Below are positions 10,661-19,929 of a stretch of DNA of 26,022 bases, piece by piece. The stretch covers positions 1-26,022 of the forward strand of contig JAWQRM010000232.1 of the NCBI GenBank assembly GCA_033557675.1, in the 5' to 3' direction. The number at the start of each line of letters is the position of its first letter. Positions within the stretch are counted from its first letter, which is position 1. Below the pieces are notes generated by a model. It was not told the DNA's origin. It was given only the letters and a program-made list of their open reading frames with translations, and did not search any database. The stretch comes from Coptodactyla brooksi (taxonomy: Eukaryota > Arthropoda > Insecta > Coleoptera > Scarabaeidae). The position numbers and the translations under genes were made by a program.

Positions 10661-12435
10661 CTTTTTATACCTCTTAAATATTTAGTATTTTCTATTTTTT
10701 ACCTACTTACTGTAAATTTGGATTATACCTTCGTTATCGGACATATTAATGGACATCACGGAATAGCGAGAAAAATGCTGGTTGCTGTTCTAGTAAAATA
10801 CCGTTTTAAAGTATGTATCTTACAGACCTACAATTAATTGATCTGAAATAGCTTCTCGAAGTTGATTATGATGCATAATAAACTATGGTTACGCTCACAG
10901 GTCTTTAAAAAGTATACTACCTTAATAACTGGTATAGTAAATACTATTTCTTATGCCAGCTGATTTAGTCTGGCATTTTCTCCCGCAAATTTTTACTTTA
11001 ACAGAAATTATAAGAAATCTCTATAAAATCGTTAATAATTTCATTTCGTCGTGTTCACTAACAGTTCACACATATATGTTAACATGCACTGAAGTTTTAC
11101 TTGCTCTACGGTAGAATGTCGAAATTTTAATATGGAGCGAGAATTTCATTTGGTGCAAGCTGTCAACCTTATACCATTTGATCCCCTCGAATGTAAACAA
11201 AGTTTAATTAAAACTGGAGCTGTAGGGATTACCGATAAGTGTAGCGGTATTCGGACACGATTGTGTTAATCGCGTAAAAGATCAGAACATTCAGAAAATA
11301 CTGCCATTATGAGACAAGAAAATAGCACATAATAATTTTGTGAGTTATTCGAAATTTAAAAACCACTTTATTTAATTGCTATTAATTAGCTTTTTAATAT
11401 TATTCCTTAATAATTCTAATTAATTAGCTTAGATATATTTTATTATGCAAATGTCGCCCTTAGCTGTGTATTTGATTCTTATTTGTGTGTTTGTATATTG
11501 TCCAATAACAAATGGTTTGTTTAAATGAGTTTTATAAAATTATGTATTGGAAGCGCAAAGAACTGCAAGTAAGATTGTTTTCAGATCAGCTAAAAAATTG
11601 TAACTTTTTCACTTTGTCACATGATGGAATCTACTACTACTAGAAATATGCGTTAACCCATGCTGGTCAACAAGAGAGATATCATGGTCCATTAACTACA
11701 TGAAGGACGTTCGAAATACGCTAGTTTAGACTTCATTAATAGTACATTATTTAACGTGCTTGTAATGATCACAATTATTCCTAGGAATGCAGCATTCATA
11801 TCAATGAACAAAAAAAACTTTTTCTTCAATAGTTATATGTATGAGGTATTTAAAAGGTTTAATAGAAGTACAAAATCATCTCTAAAGTATTGCAATTTAA
11901 ATTCTACTTTCTGTTAATATGTCAGTATTGATTTATTACTCACTGTATTACAACGCGAAATGCCAGCTGATATGTCATAATGTGTGTTTTAAGTAATTAA
12001 TGTTCGATAAAGAACACAGGTGTTTGATCTAAAGTACACCGGTTGCGTCGACTTTACACTTAGAGTATATTATAAAAGAGTTTATTATAATATTATAATT
12101 TTTTATTTCTCATTATAATTAAGTAGGTATATATTTATTTATGCCTTGATAATTATTTTGTTTTAGTTATTTTATTATCATTTTCGTTGTGTTAGATGCA
12201 AAACATCCGTCTTCATTAACTTTTAACTGTTGACGTCCATTTTTCATCACTGACGTGCGGCCTCTTAGACAGCTACCTTCATATTGCACTGTAATAAAGA
12301 ATCAAGATAAATGTTGCCAGTTTTGCTACTAGATGTTAGAATAAGACATGATAAAATTAAAAAACAAATAAATATCCATGGTTCGTTAATTAAATTACAC
12401 AGATTAGTTTTTTTGGCATTTATTGCACGAGATCA
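10661..12435. other. AT-rich stretch without recognisable genes
   Basis: No protein family motif found in six frames by eye. Several short runs are nearly pure A/T (about 11340-11450, 12070-12180). Piggybac text at the right end becomes unreadable below about 12436. Confidence 0.5.
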
Positions 12436-13460
12436 ATTTCGATACATCTTCTCCATTTCATCAACCCCACCTTTTGTGAAGTTGTATATCATTTCTGATT
12501 TATCGGTGCGTTCATCAGACTTTTGACTGTGGTACATGAATGACTATGAGTTATTTGACTCGTAAAACCATACAATGTAATGCCTTCCTCTTTTTGTTTT
12601 GAGGTGAAAATTAGATGGGTATTTCTTTTTTATTCTTTTGGGCTGTACCAACACAAGTCAAGCCCCTCTTCTTCAAATAATCAATCAGTTCTATAGTAAA
12701 CCAATTGTCACAGGTTACGCTTCTGTTGCTATCATGTAAGAATTTTATAAGACGTATCACAGATTGAGTGAGAACCATGAGTTTCTTCTCTTCCTCTACT
12801 AAATATTAGAGGTCCATTATATAAATAGCAACTTGCTGCATCGCATAAATACATGATCTTTAGTATATATTTGGATGACTTACTTGGCATACAAATAATC
12901 CGGTATGAAATTTCTTACGTCCCGGTCAGCAGGGTTATGAAATCCTAGTCAACGAATTATACGTACAAATTTTATTTTCGACATGACACAAATAAAAATT
13001 TCTCGACCTGTGCAGTCTGTAGTAAAAAGAAACTCAACATTTTCATGGTTTGACTTGTAAACCGCACTATGCATAAGAAGTTCTACCATATCAAGGTCTC
13101 GTAATTCTGGTCTAGTCTTTTTGGCAAATTTCAATCTATACTGCGCTATGTTTACGATGATCCACTTCAATACCTCTTCCAAAATATATCATCATTAAAA
13201 ACCTTCTTCCTGATGGAATACACATCCTTATTAGCATTTTGTTTATCCTCCAGCTTATGAGAGGTAGTAGGGGAGTTTTGAAGTGGCGCATCTTCGTTGC
13301 TACCACGAAAGTTCGATGGATGCCCGGCGTATTTCAAAACATCCGAGATTTCATGCGGTGTACACGTTACAAAACTTCGGGCAATTTCATTATCAGACAA
13401 GTCATGACTTATTTTAAGCTTATGGGCTTTTAATGTCATTTTGCGATCACGATGGTTCAA
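12436..13460 (-). pseudogene. piggyBac transposase relic (copy 2)
   Basis: Better preserved than the 2.5-kb copy. Leftwards from 13460: an N-terminal piece with HEISDVLKYAG and KVFNDDIFWKRY, then after a frame change YRLKFAKKTRPELRDLDMVE, VYKSNHENVEFLFTTDCTGR and FICVMSK (13180-12960), the family's N-terminal helical region. A deletion follows, then CMPSKSSKYILKIMYLCDA (about 12900-12845; first catalytic Asp context), SNRSVTCDNWFTIELIDYL (about 12735-12680; second Asp context), GTAQKNKKEIP (about 12655-12620) and NFTKGGVDEMEKMYRN (about 12483-12436; third Asp context). All three acidic motifs can still be seen, but stops and at least three frameshifts kill the gene. The cysteine-rich C-terminal domain is not visible. 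Confidence 0.88.
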
Positions 13461-14057
13461 CCCCCAAAAATCCCCCTATCTCGTTAGGATTGTATTTTCG
13501 ACCCTGCATTGCTTTGTAATTCCCAGTCATCTAGATGTATCCCACACCTCCTGGAAGTTTGTTCTTCCAGTTTTGAATGAATTATTTGTATGTAATAATT
13601 TTATTATTATTAATTATTAATATATAATTATTATAATATTTAATATACATTAATTTTATTTAAGCAATAGTTTCACTATGTGTTCAGTACTAGTGTGTTT
13701 CATTATTTCATCTCAATAAACCTAGTTTATCGTTGTGTATAGCTCAATAAGAGTTACTATTATTAACTTTCGATTATCACTATTTTAGGGCGTCCTAAGA
13801 TAACTTGGTATTCATGACTCATTTTCAGCTGCATACAAACTACAAAAAAAAATCCCAATACGGAAGCATTCTTATAATAAAACATACAAACAGCAATGTT
13901 AATTTTTAACCTGCATTTTAATTATGTGAGCTATTTTTTCATATTTATAAGCAGAGTAGAACTTTGTTACTCTCAAAACTATGTCTCCAAGCTTGATATC
14001 TTTAACTCAAACTATGTCTTACTTTCATTGTAAATCCGTCGGTTGCCAGGTTATCCA
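13461..14057. other. AT-rich stretch without recognisable genes
   Basis: It contains an almost pure A/T tract (about 13580-13650) and no family motif. The boundary of the piggyBac element could lie here, but no TTAA-flanked terminal repeat was identified. Confidence 0.5.
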
Positions 14058-14296
14058 TGAATGTGAAGTAGGTAAAAGATTATAATCCTCTGGCTTATTA
14101 AATTAAATTTTTATTTGCTTTACTGGTTTCGGCCTGTTGGGGCCATCTTCAGAAGCTTTGCAGAAATCGTTTGTTGTATGTACTACAATTTAGTGTAAAA
14201 TGTATTCTAATTTATTAGTTTATGGAAGGGGTTAATTGTTAGAGTTTATGACTGCTTATTGTGTGAAGCTGCAATAATGGGAATATTGTGAGTAAA
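14058..14296 (-). repeat. Left terminal repeat (pLTR-like) of PLE 2, inverted to 15494-15697
   Basis: Read on the minus strand, this matches 15494-15697 read on the plus strand. Long runs are shared, such as TCATAAACTCTAACAAT and AAGCAAATAAAAATTTAAT. It contains a hammerhead motif at 14117-14156, whose core is deleted in the right arm. The Penelope coding relic (14614-14965, -) reads towards it, so it occupies the 3' end of the element. Confidence 0.88.
14117..14156 (-). ncRNA. Hammerhead ribozyme motif (small, PLE-associated type)
   Basis: On the minus strand: stem I GCTT (14156-14153), core CTGAAGA (14152-14146), an extra T, stem II GGCC (14144-14141) with loop CCAACA closing on GGCC (14134-14131), GAAA (14130-14127), CCAG, then the cleavage triplet GTA (14123-14121) and AAGC closing stem I (14120-14117). 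All conserved core bases (CUGANGA, GAAA, UH) are intact. Stem III is too short to form alone; ACCAGT is one change from the palindrome ACCGGT. Published work describes such PLE-linked hammerheads cleaving as dimers through that segment. Activity here is inference. Confidence 0.78.
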
Positions 14297-14696
14297 TGAA
14301 TATGAAGTGTATTCATTACGTAATCTATAACTAATAAAAAAAATAACGAAATGATAACTATATTAAAATGTAACCGAAATGGACTTGTTGAAGTATTGAA
14401 CTCTAGATAAACATGTAACAGTTTGAACACATTTATCTGTAGTTATGTTATTAATCGCCATATTGGATGAATCGGAAAAAGAATTACTCGTTTAGTTGAA
14501 ACTAGATGAGCCTCGACTGAGGGATGAATAAGATCTACTAACATCGTTGTCTAGTGGAAAATTAAAAGATTTTTTCTTTTTAAAAGAACAGGTGAGCGAA
14601 GAGTCTGTGCAGATTAATGAGCGAAGGTAGCGACTGTGAAGCACAATCGCGGTGAGTAGGAAAGTAGGAGGAGGGAAAGGCATTTGAATTCAAATG

Positions 14697-14742
14697 GAAG
14701 GTGTTTAAAGCAGTGCTTAAAGCGGTGCTTAAAGGTGCTTAA
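14697..14742. repeat. 12-bp tandem repeat, about 3.5 copies
   Basis: The unit GTGCTTAAAGCG repeats from about 14700 to 14742 (first copy GTGTTTAAAGCA, last copies shortened). On the minus strand it encodes an FKH-x tetrapeptide array inside the PLE 2 relic. Confidence 0.85.
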
Positions 14743-14790
14743 GTTAAATTTTTCGTTGAGTTTGTGTTCGGAAATTCTTTTTCGAATGGA

Positions 14791-14823
14791 TCTGCCAGTT
14801 TCGCCTATGGTGAAACTGGCAGA
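14791..14823. repeat. Perfect palindrome, 12-bp arms, 9-nt spacer, at the GIY-YIG frame break
   Basis: Arms TCTGCCAGTTTC (14791-14802) and its complement (14812-14823). The left arm is normal coding text (GETGR on the minus strand). The right arm replaces the expected GIY block. Confidence 0.95.
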
Positions 14824-14965
14824 CTCCACTTTTGTCGAGAGGGTGTAATTTATCAGAGAGATTTGTAAGTATGTGCTTTAGGCTGTTAGATGTCATGAAT
14901 GTGGCTTTAATATTAAATTGATGTAGGAGTATTTGTAAGGTGAGAGAGATATTTCCTTGAAAGGA

Positions 14966-15440
14966 AAAAAAATTCTACCACACCCAAACAATTTTACTTA
15001 GACTACTATTATTTTAAGGTAATAAAACCTTTTTTCAACATTTACCCTATTCCATCTGTGTATGTTTTTTAGATTTACTGAAAAATAACAATTGCTTTTC
15101 CTGTAGTACTTTTCCTGCATTCTATATATATATTAGATATTGACATATTTTTCTGATAAACTCATAAACTTTGACATAAAGTTTTTGCTTAGAGATTAAT
15201 AGCATATTATGACGAGTAAGTTTATAAATTTGATTTTAGTTTATTTATTTTACTTTAAACCAAACCATTTTGAGACACCTTAATCTCAATCACTATAAAC
15301 TTAATTTATTATTTTACATACAAAATTATATGCGTACAATGTCCTAATTTTAATACTATTTCAAAATTTACAACTGCAATATCAAAAAAAATTTGTGTCG
15401 AATAGTTTATTACTATTCATATTTTAACGTGTATTATTGT
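14966..15440. other. AT-rich interior of the PLE 2 inverted-repeat unit
   Basis: No coding motifs. It lies between the PLE relic and the plus-strand hammerhead core at 15444. Confidence 0.4.
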
Positions 15441-15477
15441 AGGCTGATGATGTGAATTTGTATTCACGAAACGTCCC
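15441..15477 (+). ncRNA. Hammerhead ribozyme core (weak stem I)
   Basis: CTGATGA (15444-15450), extra T, stem II GTGAAT (15452-15457) with loop TTGT closing on ATTCAC (15462-15467), GAAA (15468-15471), then C-GTC (15472-15475). The core is perfect. Stem III would be ACGT, a 4-base palindrome with no loop, so only a dimer could form it. Stem I is poor: only GG (15442-15443) against CC (15476-15477) pairs cleanly. It lies about 20 bp inside the right terminal repeat of PLE 2 and may mark the 3' end of a different PLE copy. Confidence 0.62.
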
Positions 15478-15493
15478 AAAATATATTTATTTT

Positions 15494-15697
15494 ATTTACA
15501 TTATTCCCATTATTACAGTTTCACACAATAATCAGTCATAAACTCTAACAATAAACCTCTTCTATAAACTAACAAATTAGAATACACTTTCCACTAAAAA
15601 AGTGTAATACATGGCCCCAATAGGCAAAGCAAATAAAAATTTAATTTAATAAGCTGGTGGGTTATTACCTTTTACCTACTTCACATTCAAACTGTGC
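15494..15697 (+). repeat. Right terminal repeat (pLTR-like) of PLE 2
   Basis: This is the inverted partner of 14058-14296. By eye the arms are highly similar, from TATTCCCATTATTRCAG to TTTTACCTACTTCACATTCA. Around 15612-15633 the text runs from TACATGGCCCC to AGGCAAAGCAAAT where the left arm holds the full hammerhead. About 35 bp including CTGAAGA and GGCCGAAAC are missing, so the ribozyme is disabled here. Confidence 0.88.
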
Positions 15698-16338
15698 TAA
15701 GAACACTTAAAAATTTTCACAATAGAGTAATCAACTTAAAGCCGTTATAAAATATAAAATTTTTACAGGATTATACGAATTTTCAACTACAAAATTATGT
15801 TCTAGTAGTGCGAAGCTTTCCGGTTTTGGTGGATATCGATCGCGAAAATGCTCCTGGTGAAGGCGAACTGCAGTATAACTATTTTTTCTTGAATCATGCA
15901 GCAAATTTGAATCATGTCTGTAAACGCACCACTGTTTTGCACGTTTCTAATAAATTAACAATTCTTGTTGACTTAGAGTAAATCTCTCTCATTGGCAATT
16001 GAAACAATTATCAAAATTCTTCATATTAACGTATGTAATTTTTTAGTGTAACTATATTCAGAAAAATGTGAGCAAATAATAAATGGCAGAAAATGTTCCT
16101 TGTTACAGAAGGGCTTGAAATGGAAAATAAATTTCGATAACGCAGATTTATAGAGCATTTGATTTCATATAAGTTGCTGCTTAAATGATCAAAGTCGAAA
16201 AATACATAAAGGAATATATAAGAAATCCATTGAGTAATTCAATAATACCCCAACTGCCTACTAGATATAGTGAAAAAACTGAAAATTGTCATTTTCTTCA
16301 AACTTAAATATCTTTTATACTGTATATTGCATCAAAAT
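15698..16338. other. AT-rich spacer without recognisable genes
   Basis: No family motif seen in six frames. It separates the PLE 2 unit from the foldback element. Confidence 0.45.
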
Positions 16339-16647
16339 ATTGAAAATGAAAAAGTTGTATGGATGTAAATATTCTACAGGATGTAGTATAAAAATGTTTT
16401 TATTTTGCACTTGTTCTGAGATACAACATAGTTGTACTTTTTAAATGGTAACCATGCGGTATTTTGACATTATTAAATTACTTAATTTTTTCCTCCATCC
16501 GGTAATTTAATGATGTCAAAATTAGCTATGGTTTCCATTTAAAGAAATACAACTTTATGTCGTATCTCAGAACAAGTGCAAAATAAGAAACATTTTGATA
16601 CACCATCTTGCAGAATATTTACATCGATACAACTTTTTCCTTTTCAA
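16339..16647. mobile_element. Foldback (long inverted repeat) non-autonomous element, about 310 bp
   Basis: Left arm 16339-16480 and right arm 16500-16647 are inverted copies with a spacer of roughly 20 nt. Shared blocks include GAAAATGAAAAAGTTGTAT / GAAAAGGAAAAAGTTGTAT at the ends, TTTTGCACTTGTTCTGAGAT, TTTAAATGG and ATTAAATTAC at the centre. The element is almost all arm, as in foldback MITEs. The right end touches the PLE 3 coding relic (VPTEEA starts at about 16649), so it may have inserted into or broken that element. No clear target duplication could be assigned. Confidence 0.9.
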
Positions 16648-16925
16648 AGTTCCCACAGAAGAAGCAATGACAATAATAGAGCAAAAATTCCAAACACTGG
16701 CACGCATCATCAATTTAACAAAACACTGGCTGAACAACACCTACTTCATCTACAATGGTCAGAGATATAAACAAATCGAAGAAGTACCAATATACCAAAG
16801 TACCATAGCTTCGGTATAGAGATTCGTATACAAACAATACGAATTCCTAGAACACCTGGACAAGAGTCCTCCGAAAATCAGATTTACCACGGAGATTGAA
16901 AAAGACGGAATGTTGCCCGCCAGTG
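16646..16925 (+). pseudogene. Penelope-like element 3: RT fragment
   Basis: The frame reads KVPTEEAMTIIEQKFQTL, LTKHWLNNTYFIYNGQRYKQ (about 16649-16770), the PLE RT segment before motif B. The expected MGSPLSP motif is not found (PIYQSTIAS instead), and the frame reaches a TAG at about 16817. In the same frame it continues QYEFLEHLDKSPPKIRFTTE and EIEKDGMLP (to about 16915), which in PLEs lies after motif C. Motif B through motif C (the YVDD region) therefore seems deleted. The open frame upstream of 16646 is only the antisense of the foldback arm and is not PLE. No endonuclease part follows. Confidence 0.82.
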
Positions 16926-17408
16926 AAATATAAAGTTTAACTATACCTGCCTGAACTACCTATGAATCAAAATAAATAATTTTTCAAATCCAAATAAAAC
17001 TTGCGTTTACAAGTTGCGTTAGAAAAAAATATTATAATTTAGTGTCGTGGTACAAAATCGAAGATATTTTAAGCTGCAGTGTAAGAAAATAAAGTAGAAA
17101 TCCATCTATTTGTAAACATAATACATTATTTTTGTTACTATGATTAAATAAAATAAATTTAATTAATTTCCCAGCGCAGGTTTGCTATGGTGACCGTCTT
17201 GGTATGCCTTGTACTTAGACCAATATCCACCAGTTTTTAAATAACATCAAAAGAATGCTTGACATGCAAAAGAAATAATAAATAAATAATGAAATTTATT
17301 TATCAAAAATATGTGCACCATCAAAAGGGAAAACTAAACAGTAAAATATGTGCGTTGCGAGTTTTCTCGATAAGTGTGCATTTTGTAAGTGCAATATAAA
17401 TGTATGTA
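16926..17408. other. AT-rich spacer without recognisable genes
   Basis: No motif recognised. It ends at a TA dinucleotide (17407-17408) where the Tc1-type terminal repeat begins. Confidence 0.45.
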
Positions 17409-17437
17409 CAGTTAGTCACAAAAGTATCCCAACATTT
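17409..17437 (+). repeat. Tc1-type left terminal inverted repeat
   Basis: CAGTTAGTCACAAAAGTATC follows a TA dinucleotide, as at the ends of many Tc1 elements. The matching right end was not found beyond 18171. Confidence 0.6.
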
Positions 17438-17626
17438 AGTCACTTAAAGTAAAGAAAGAACTGCATCACCGTATTATTGTAAACCTTTATTAATAAGCTT
17501 CATAACAGTAGAGGTACAGATCTGTGACTAGCTATAGTTAACAATGAATACGACAAAAACATAAAGAACGATCAAAACAACGGACACAAGGTATTTCTCT
17601 AGCGATAAGTTTTATAGGATGGATGT

Positions 17627-17676
17627 ACATGTGCTCATCGATTATGGAGAATACGGAGAATTCGACGAGCACATGT
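17627..17676. repeat. Inverted repeat, 14-bp arms (one mismatch), 22-nt spacer
   Basis: ACATGTGCTC-A-TCG (17627-17640) pairs with CGA-C-GAGCACATGT (17663-17676). It lies inside the Tc1 relic. Confidence 0.9.
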
Positions 17677-17769
17677 TTATTGAAATATACAATATTTTCC
17701 TCAGTTGATGCCTAGCTAGTCCTACTGTTACATAATTTCCAACTTAATGCGTTTTATTAAAACTAAAAT

Positions 17770-18171
17770 GCCTAAAACTGACAAAACTGACAGTTTGATT
17801 ATGTCCATGTTCGAAGATGATTCTCATAGAAAATCAATGGACTACTTTGTCCATTTGGATATTTTAAAAAAGAAATTGTAGTCTAGTGCCGAACAGGTGA
17901 AATTAAAATTCAAGGATGGATTTTGTATAATACAACGAAGAGATTTGAAACACCACCCCGGTCTCCAGACATAAACCCCATAGAACATTTATGGACATAG
18001 CTAAACAGATTACTAATAAAACATGATATTTCTAATAAGCACGAACTAAAAGAGCGCTTGGAAACAGAGTGGAACAGAATAACCTCAGAAATAACAGCAA
18101 AATTAATACATTCTATGCCCTGCAGGCTAAAAGCTGTAATACAGTCCCAAGGAAATCCTATAAAGTCGTAA
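17770..18171 (+). pseudogene. Tc1-like transposase C-terminal relic
   Basis: Tc1 transposases use a DD34E-type catalytic triad to cut and insert at TA. The relic shows EQVKLKFKDGFCIIQ (about 17890-17935, the 'F-QDN' region degraded), then after a frameshift RSPDINPIEHLW (about 17958-17993) containing the final catalytic Glu, an in-frame TAG (17998-18000), and LNRLLI..NKHELKERLETEWNRI and LIHSMPCRLKAVIQSQG, ending GNPIKS with a stop at 18169-18171. These are the standard last blocks in the standard order. The DNA-binding N-terminus is not readable. With the TIR at 17409 this is probably one shortened element. Confidence 0.85.
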
Positions 18172-18249
18172 CTTAAGTCGTATATTATCCGCTTTGGTAC
18201 AATATTCCTCAAAGTTGAACAATGTCACCGCTACATTAAAATCGAAAAG
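18172..18249. other. Short junction between Tc1 and pogo relics
   Basis: The expected Tc1 right terminal repeat would lie here but is not recognisable. Confidence 0.35.
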
Positions 18250-19060
18250 TTTATTTGCTTGACCCACATTTCACCGACACATAGCAGAGTATATGTCGAA
18301 TAAAATTAGACAATTAGCAGGCCATCATAACTCTTTAATTCTTCATCTGATGAATGAATTGGTGCATTGGCTACCAATAACAAAGCCGTTATAGGTAGGT
18401 TACCACTGTAAGAATTTTGTTACCTACAATATATGTACTCTACAACTGACATGAATTCTAAAACTGAACTCTGAAACAAACATATCCTAAAACATTACAT
18501 TATCATCCACGTTGTCTTTTGTAGTTGTCGGAACAGTTGAAATTACGGAATGATCTTGAATTGCTGGCTTTTCCTGTTACCAAAGGCTTCAGCTTATAGT
18601 TGCTTATTGCATTCACGCAAGCTAGACACGTAATTCCTTATTTAGCACTCTTTCTGTCTGTCGCGGTTTCTTTCCCTTGTTATGCGAGTACGTACGTTTT
18701 ATTGGTCAAAAGTTTCCAATACAAACCCGTCTCCTCTGCATTATACATTCGTTTTAGTGTCAATTTCAATTCCAAAGCACAAGGAGTTCTCCTTGTGCTT
18801 TAAAAAGTTTTTCTTTAAATGGATCTACCAATCCGAGCCGAGATGACAGCTTCTCTCCTGAAATTTGTAACAATCGTACATCGTAACGTTTCTTGAACTC
18901 GGTTATCCACCCATAACTTGCGATGTATGAGGAAGTTCTATAAATTTTTTTGTAAAATCAATGCACCGCCAGGTACATCGCTTTCTTTTAATTTTAAAAA
19001 TAATTTATGCAGTTCTCTCTCCATTTCCGCATAAGTAGAAATTTTCCGAGCTTTTACAAC
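18250..19060 (-). pseudogene. pogo/Tigger-type (DDE_1, CENP-B-like) transposase relic
   Basis: Leftwards from about 19035: KLFLKLKESDVPGGALILQ (helix-turn-helix Tc5/CENP-B region), GWITEFKKRYDVRLLQISGE (about 18915-18855), SRLGLVDPFKEKLFKAQGE, then after a frame break VYNAEETGLYWKLLTNKTYV (about 18750-18690), CVNAISNYKLKPLV (about 18625-18580), RNFNCS, and ALLLVANAPIHSSDEELKS (about 18390-18330). The first catalytic Asp (usually N-DETG) is Glu (NAEETG) and the second (LDNAP) is Asn (VANAP), so the active site is gone. Several stops are present. A perfect 13-bp palindrome at 18774-18801 coincides with the frame break. Confidence 0.85.
18774..18801. repeat. Perfect palindrome, 13-bp arms, 2-nt spacer, inside pogo relic
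   Basis: Arms AAAGCACAAGGAG (18774-18786) and its complement (18789-18801), spacer TT. The right arm is the coding text FKAQGE on the minus strand; the left arm is the extra inverted copy. Confidence 0.95.
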
Positions 19061-19204
19061 TAGTTTGCCCGCGCCAGCGAAAAGGTTCGAGTCACACTTT
19101 TAACGTCTTTTCTTTATTCCGCACATGACTGACTTTGCAACTCGGTACTTTTGTGTTAGTGATGTTACTGATTTACTTTTCAAGTAAATTCAAGTGATTT
19201 TTAG

Positions 19205-19370
19205 AAACTGTTAAATGAAACATTTCATCTGTTAAATTGATATTTCAACTGTCAAATTAACGATTCAGCTGCCAGATTGATGTTTCCACTGTGACACTTT
19301 TGTTTGAACTGTCAAATTGACGTTTCAAATGTCAAACTCACGTTCCAACTGTCAAATTAACATTTCAAGT
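19205..19370. repeat. 20-bp minisatellite, eight units in exact register
   Basis: Eight 20-bp units follow without any insertion or deletion (boundaries at 19205, 19225, 19245, 19265, 19285, 19305, 19325, 19345; a partial ninth begins at 19365). A working consensus is TCAACTGTCAAATTGACGTT. The CTGTCAAATT core is strongest in units 3, 6 and 8; units 4 and 5 are most diverged. Confidence 0.93.
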
Positions 19371-19379
19371 TGAAACAGT

Positions 19380-19929
19380 AGGTAGGTATTGCAAATTACG
19401 GAAGTTACGGCCACTTTAAGGAAACTTGATTTTTCAGGTTTTTGTGTTGCGCGGTGTCCACGATAGGTCCAAGGCAAATCATCTGATATCAAGATCCAAA
19501 GATTATGTTAGTATATGAATATATCTTGTTCGTGAACGAAGGATTGTTTGAAAAAGTAACTTTTGACAAAATGGCGGCCGTTTTAAGGAAAAGTGCAACT
19601 TTTCAGGCTTTTATTTTTCCTTTTTTTTAAATAAAAAAAGAGTTTTCAGTAAAATTAAAATCCCTTCATTCACGAACAAACTCTTGATATACAGAATAAG
19701 CAAGAGAAAGTTTTAGGTCGATTGCTTTAACGGTTCTCGGGATATCGTGTACACCGTACTTTTATACTTTTCAATTTTCGTCCAATTTACATGTAATTTT
19801 CAGGAAACACTCTTGAAATGGCGTTCTTCAAGACTTTTTGCAAAAACTCAAAAATCAATTGTTTGGACTTTTCTAAGTAGACATGACCCCTCAAAGAAGC
19901 GAAATATCGCGACTTTCCAGTAAGTTGCG
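19380..19929. repeat. Unknown repeat with internal direct and inverted duplications
   Basis: A segment reading CGGCC..TTTAAGGAAA..TTTTTCAGG..TTTT occurs at 19405-19446 and again, similar, at 19571-19614. TTGTTCGTGAACGAAGGATT near 19527-19546 has an inverted, diverged partner near 19660-19690 (AATCCCTTCATTCACGAACA). The block sits between the minisatellite and the mariner-like relic. It could be that element's non-coding end or a separate repeat family. No coding motif was found. Confidence 0.5.

Larger units (their letters stand above)
14614..14965 (-). pseudogene. Penelope-like element 2: C-terminal linker and GIY-YIG start
   Basis: Leftwards: TFMTSNSLKHILTNLSDKL and HPLDKSGV (about 14920-14835), the linker that precedes the endonuclease in PLE proteins. 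After a frame break comes IGETGRSIRKRISEHKLNEK (about 14808-14745), the GIY-YIG second motif and following Arg-rich helix. The first GIY motif is destroyed exactly at the palindrome 14791-14823. Downstream the text becomes a short tandem expansion (FKHR-FKHC-FKHL). The frame stays open, but without family resemblance, to 14614. The relic reads into the 14058-14296 terminal repeat, consistent with one element. Confidence 0.8.

Noticed and set aside
12311..12526. 71-codon plus-strand open frame
   Set aside because: Antisense to the piggyBac GGVD block on the minus strand.
16576..16645. N-terminal part of the open frame leading into PLE 3
   Set aside because: This is the antisense of the foldback right arm and not Penelope protein; true PLE text starts at about 16646.
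19205..19370. CRISPR-like array
   Set aside because: Units abut directly without unique spacers and the DNA is eukaryotic; it is a minisatellite.
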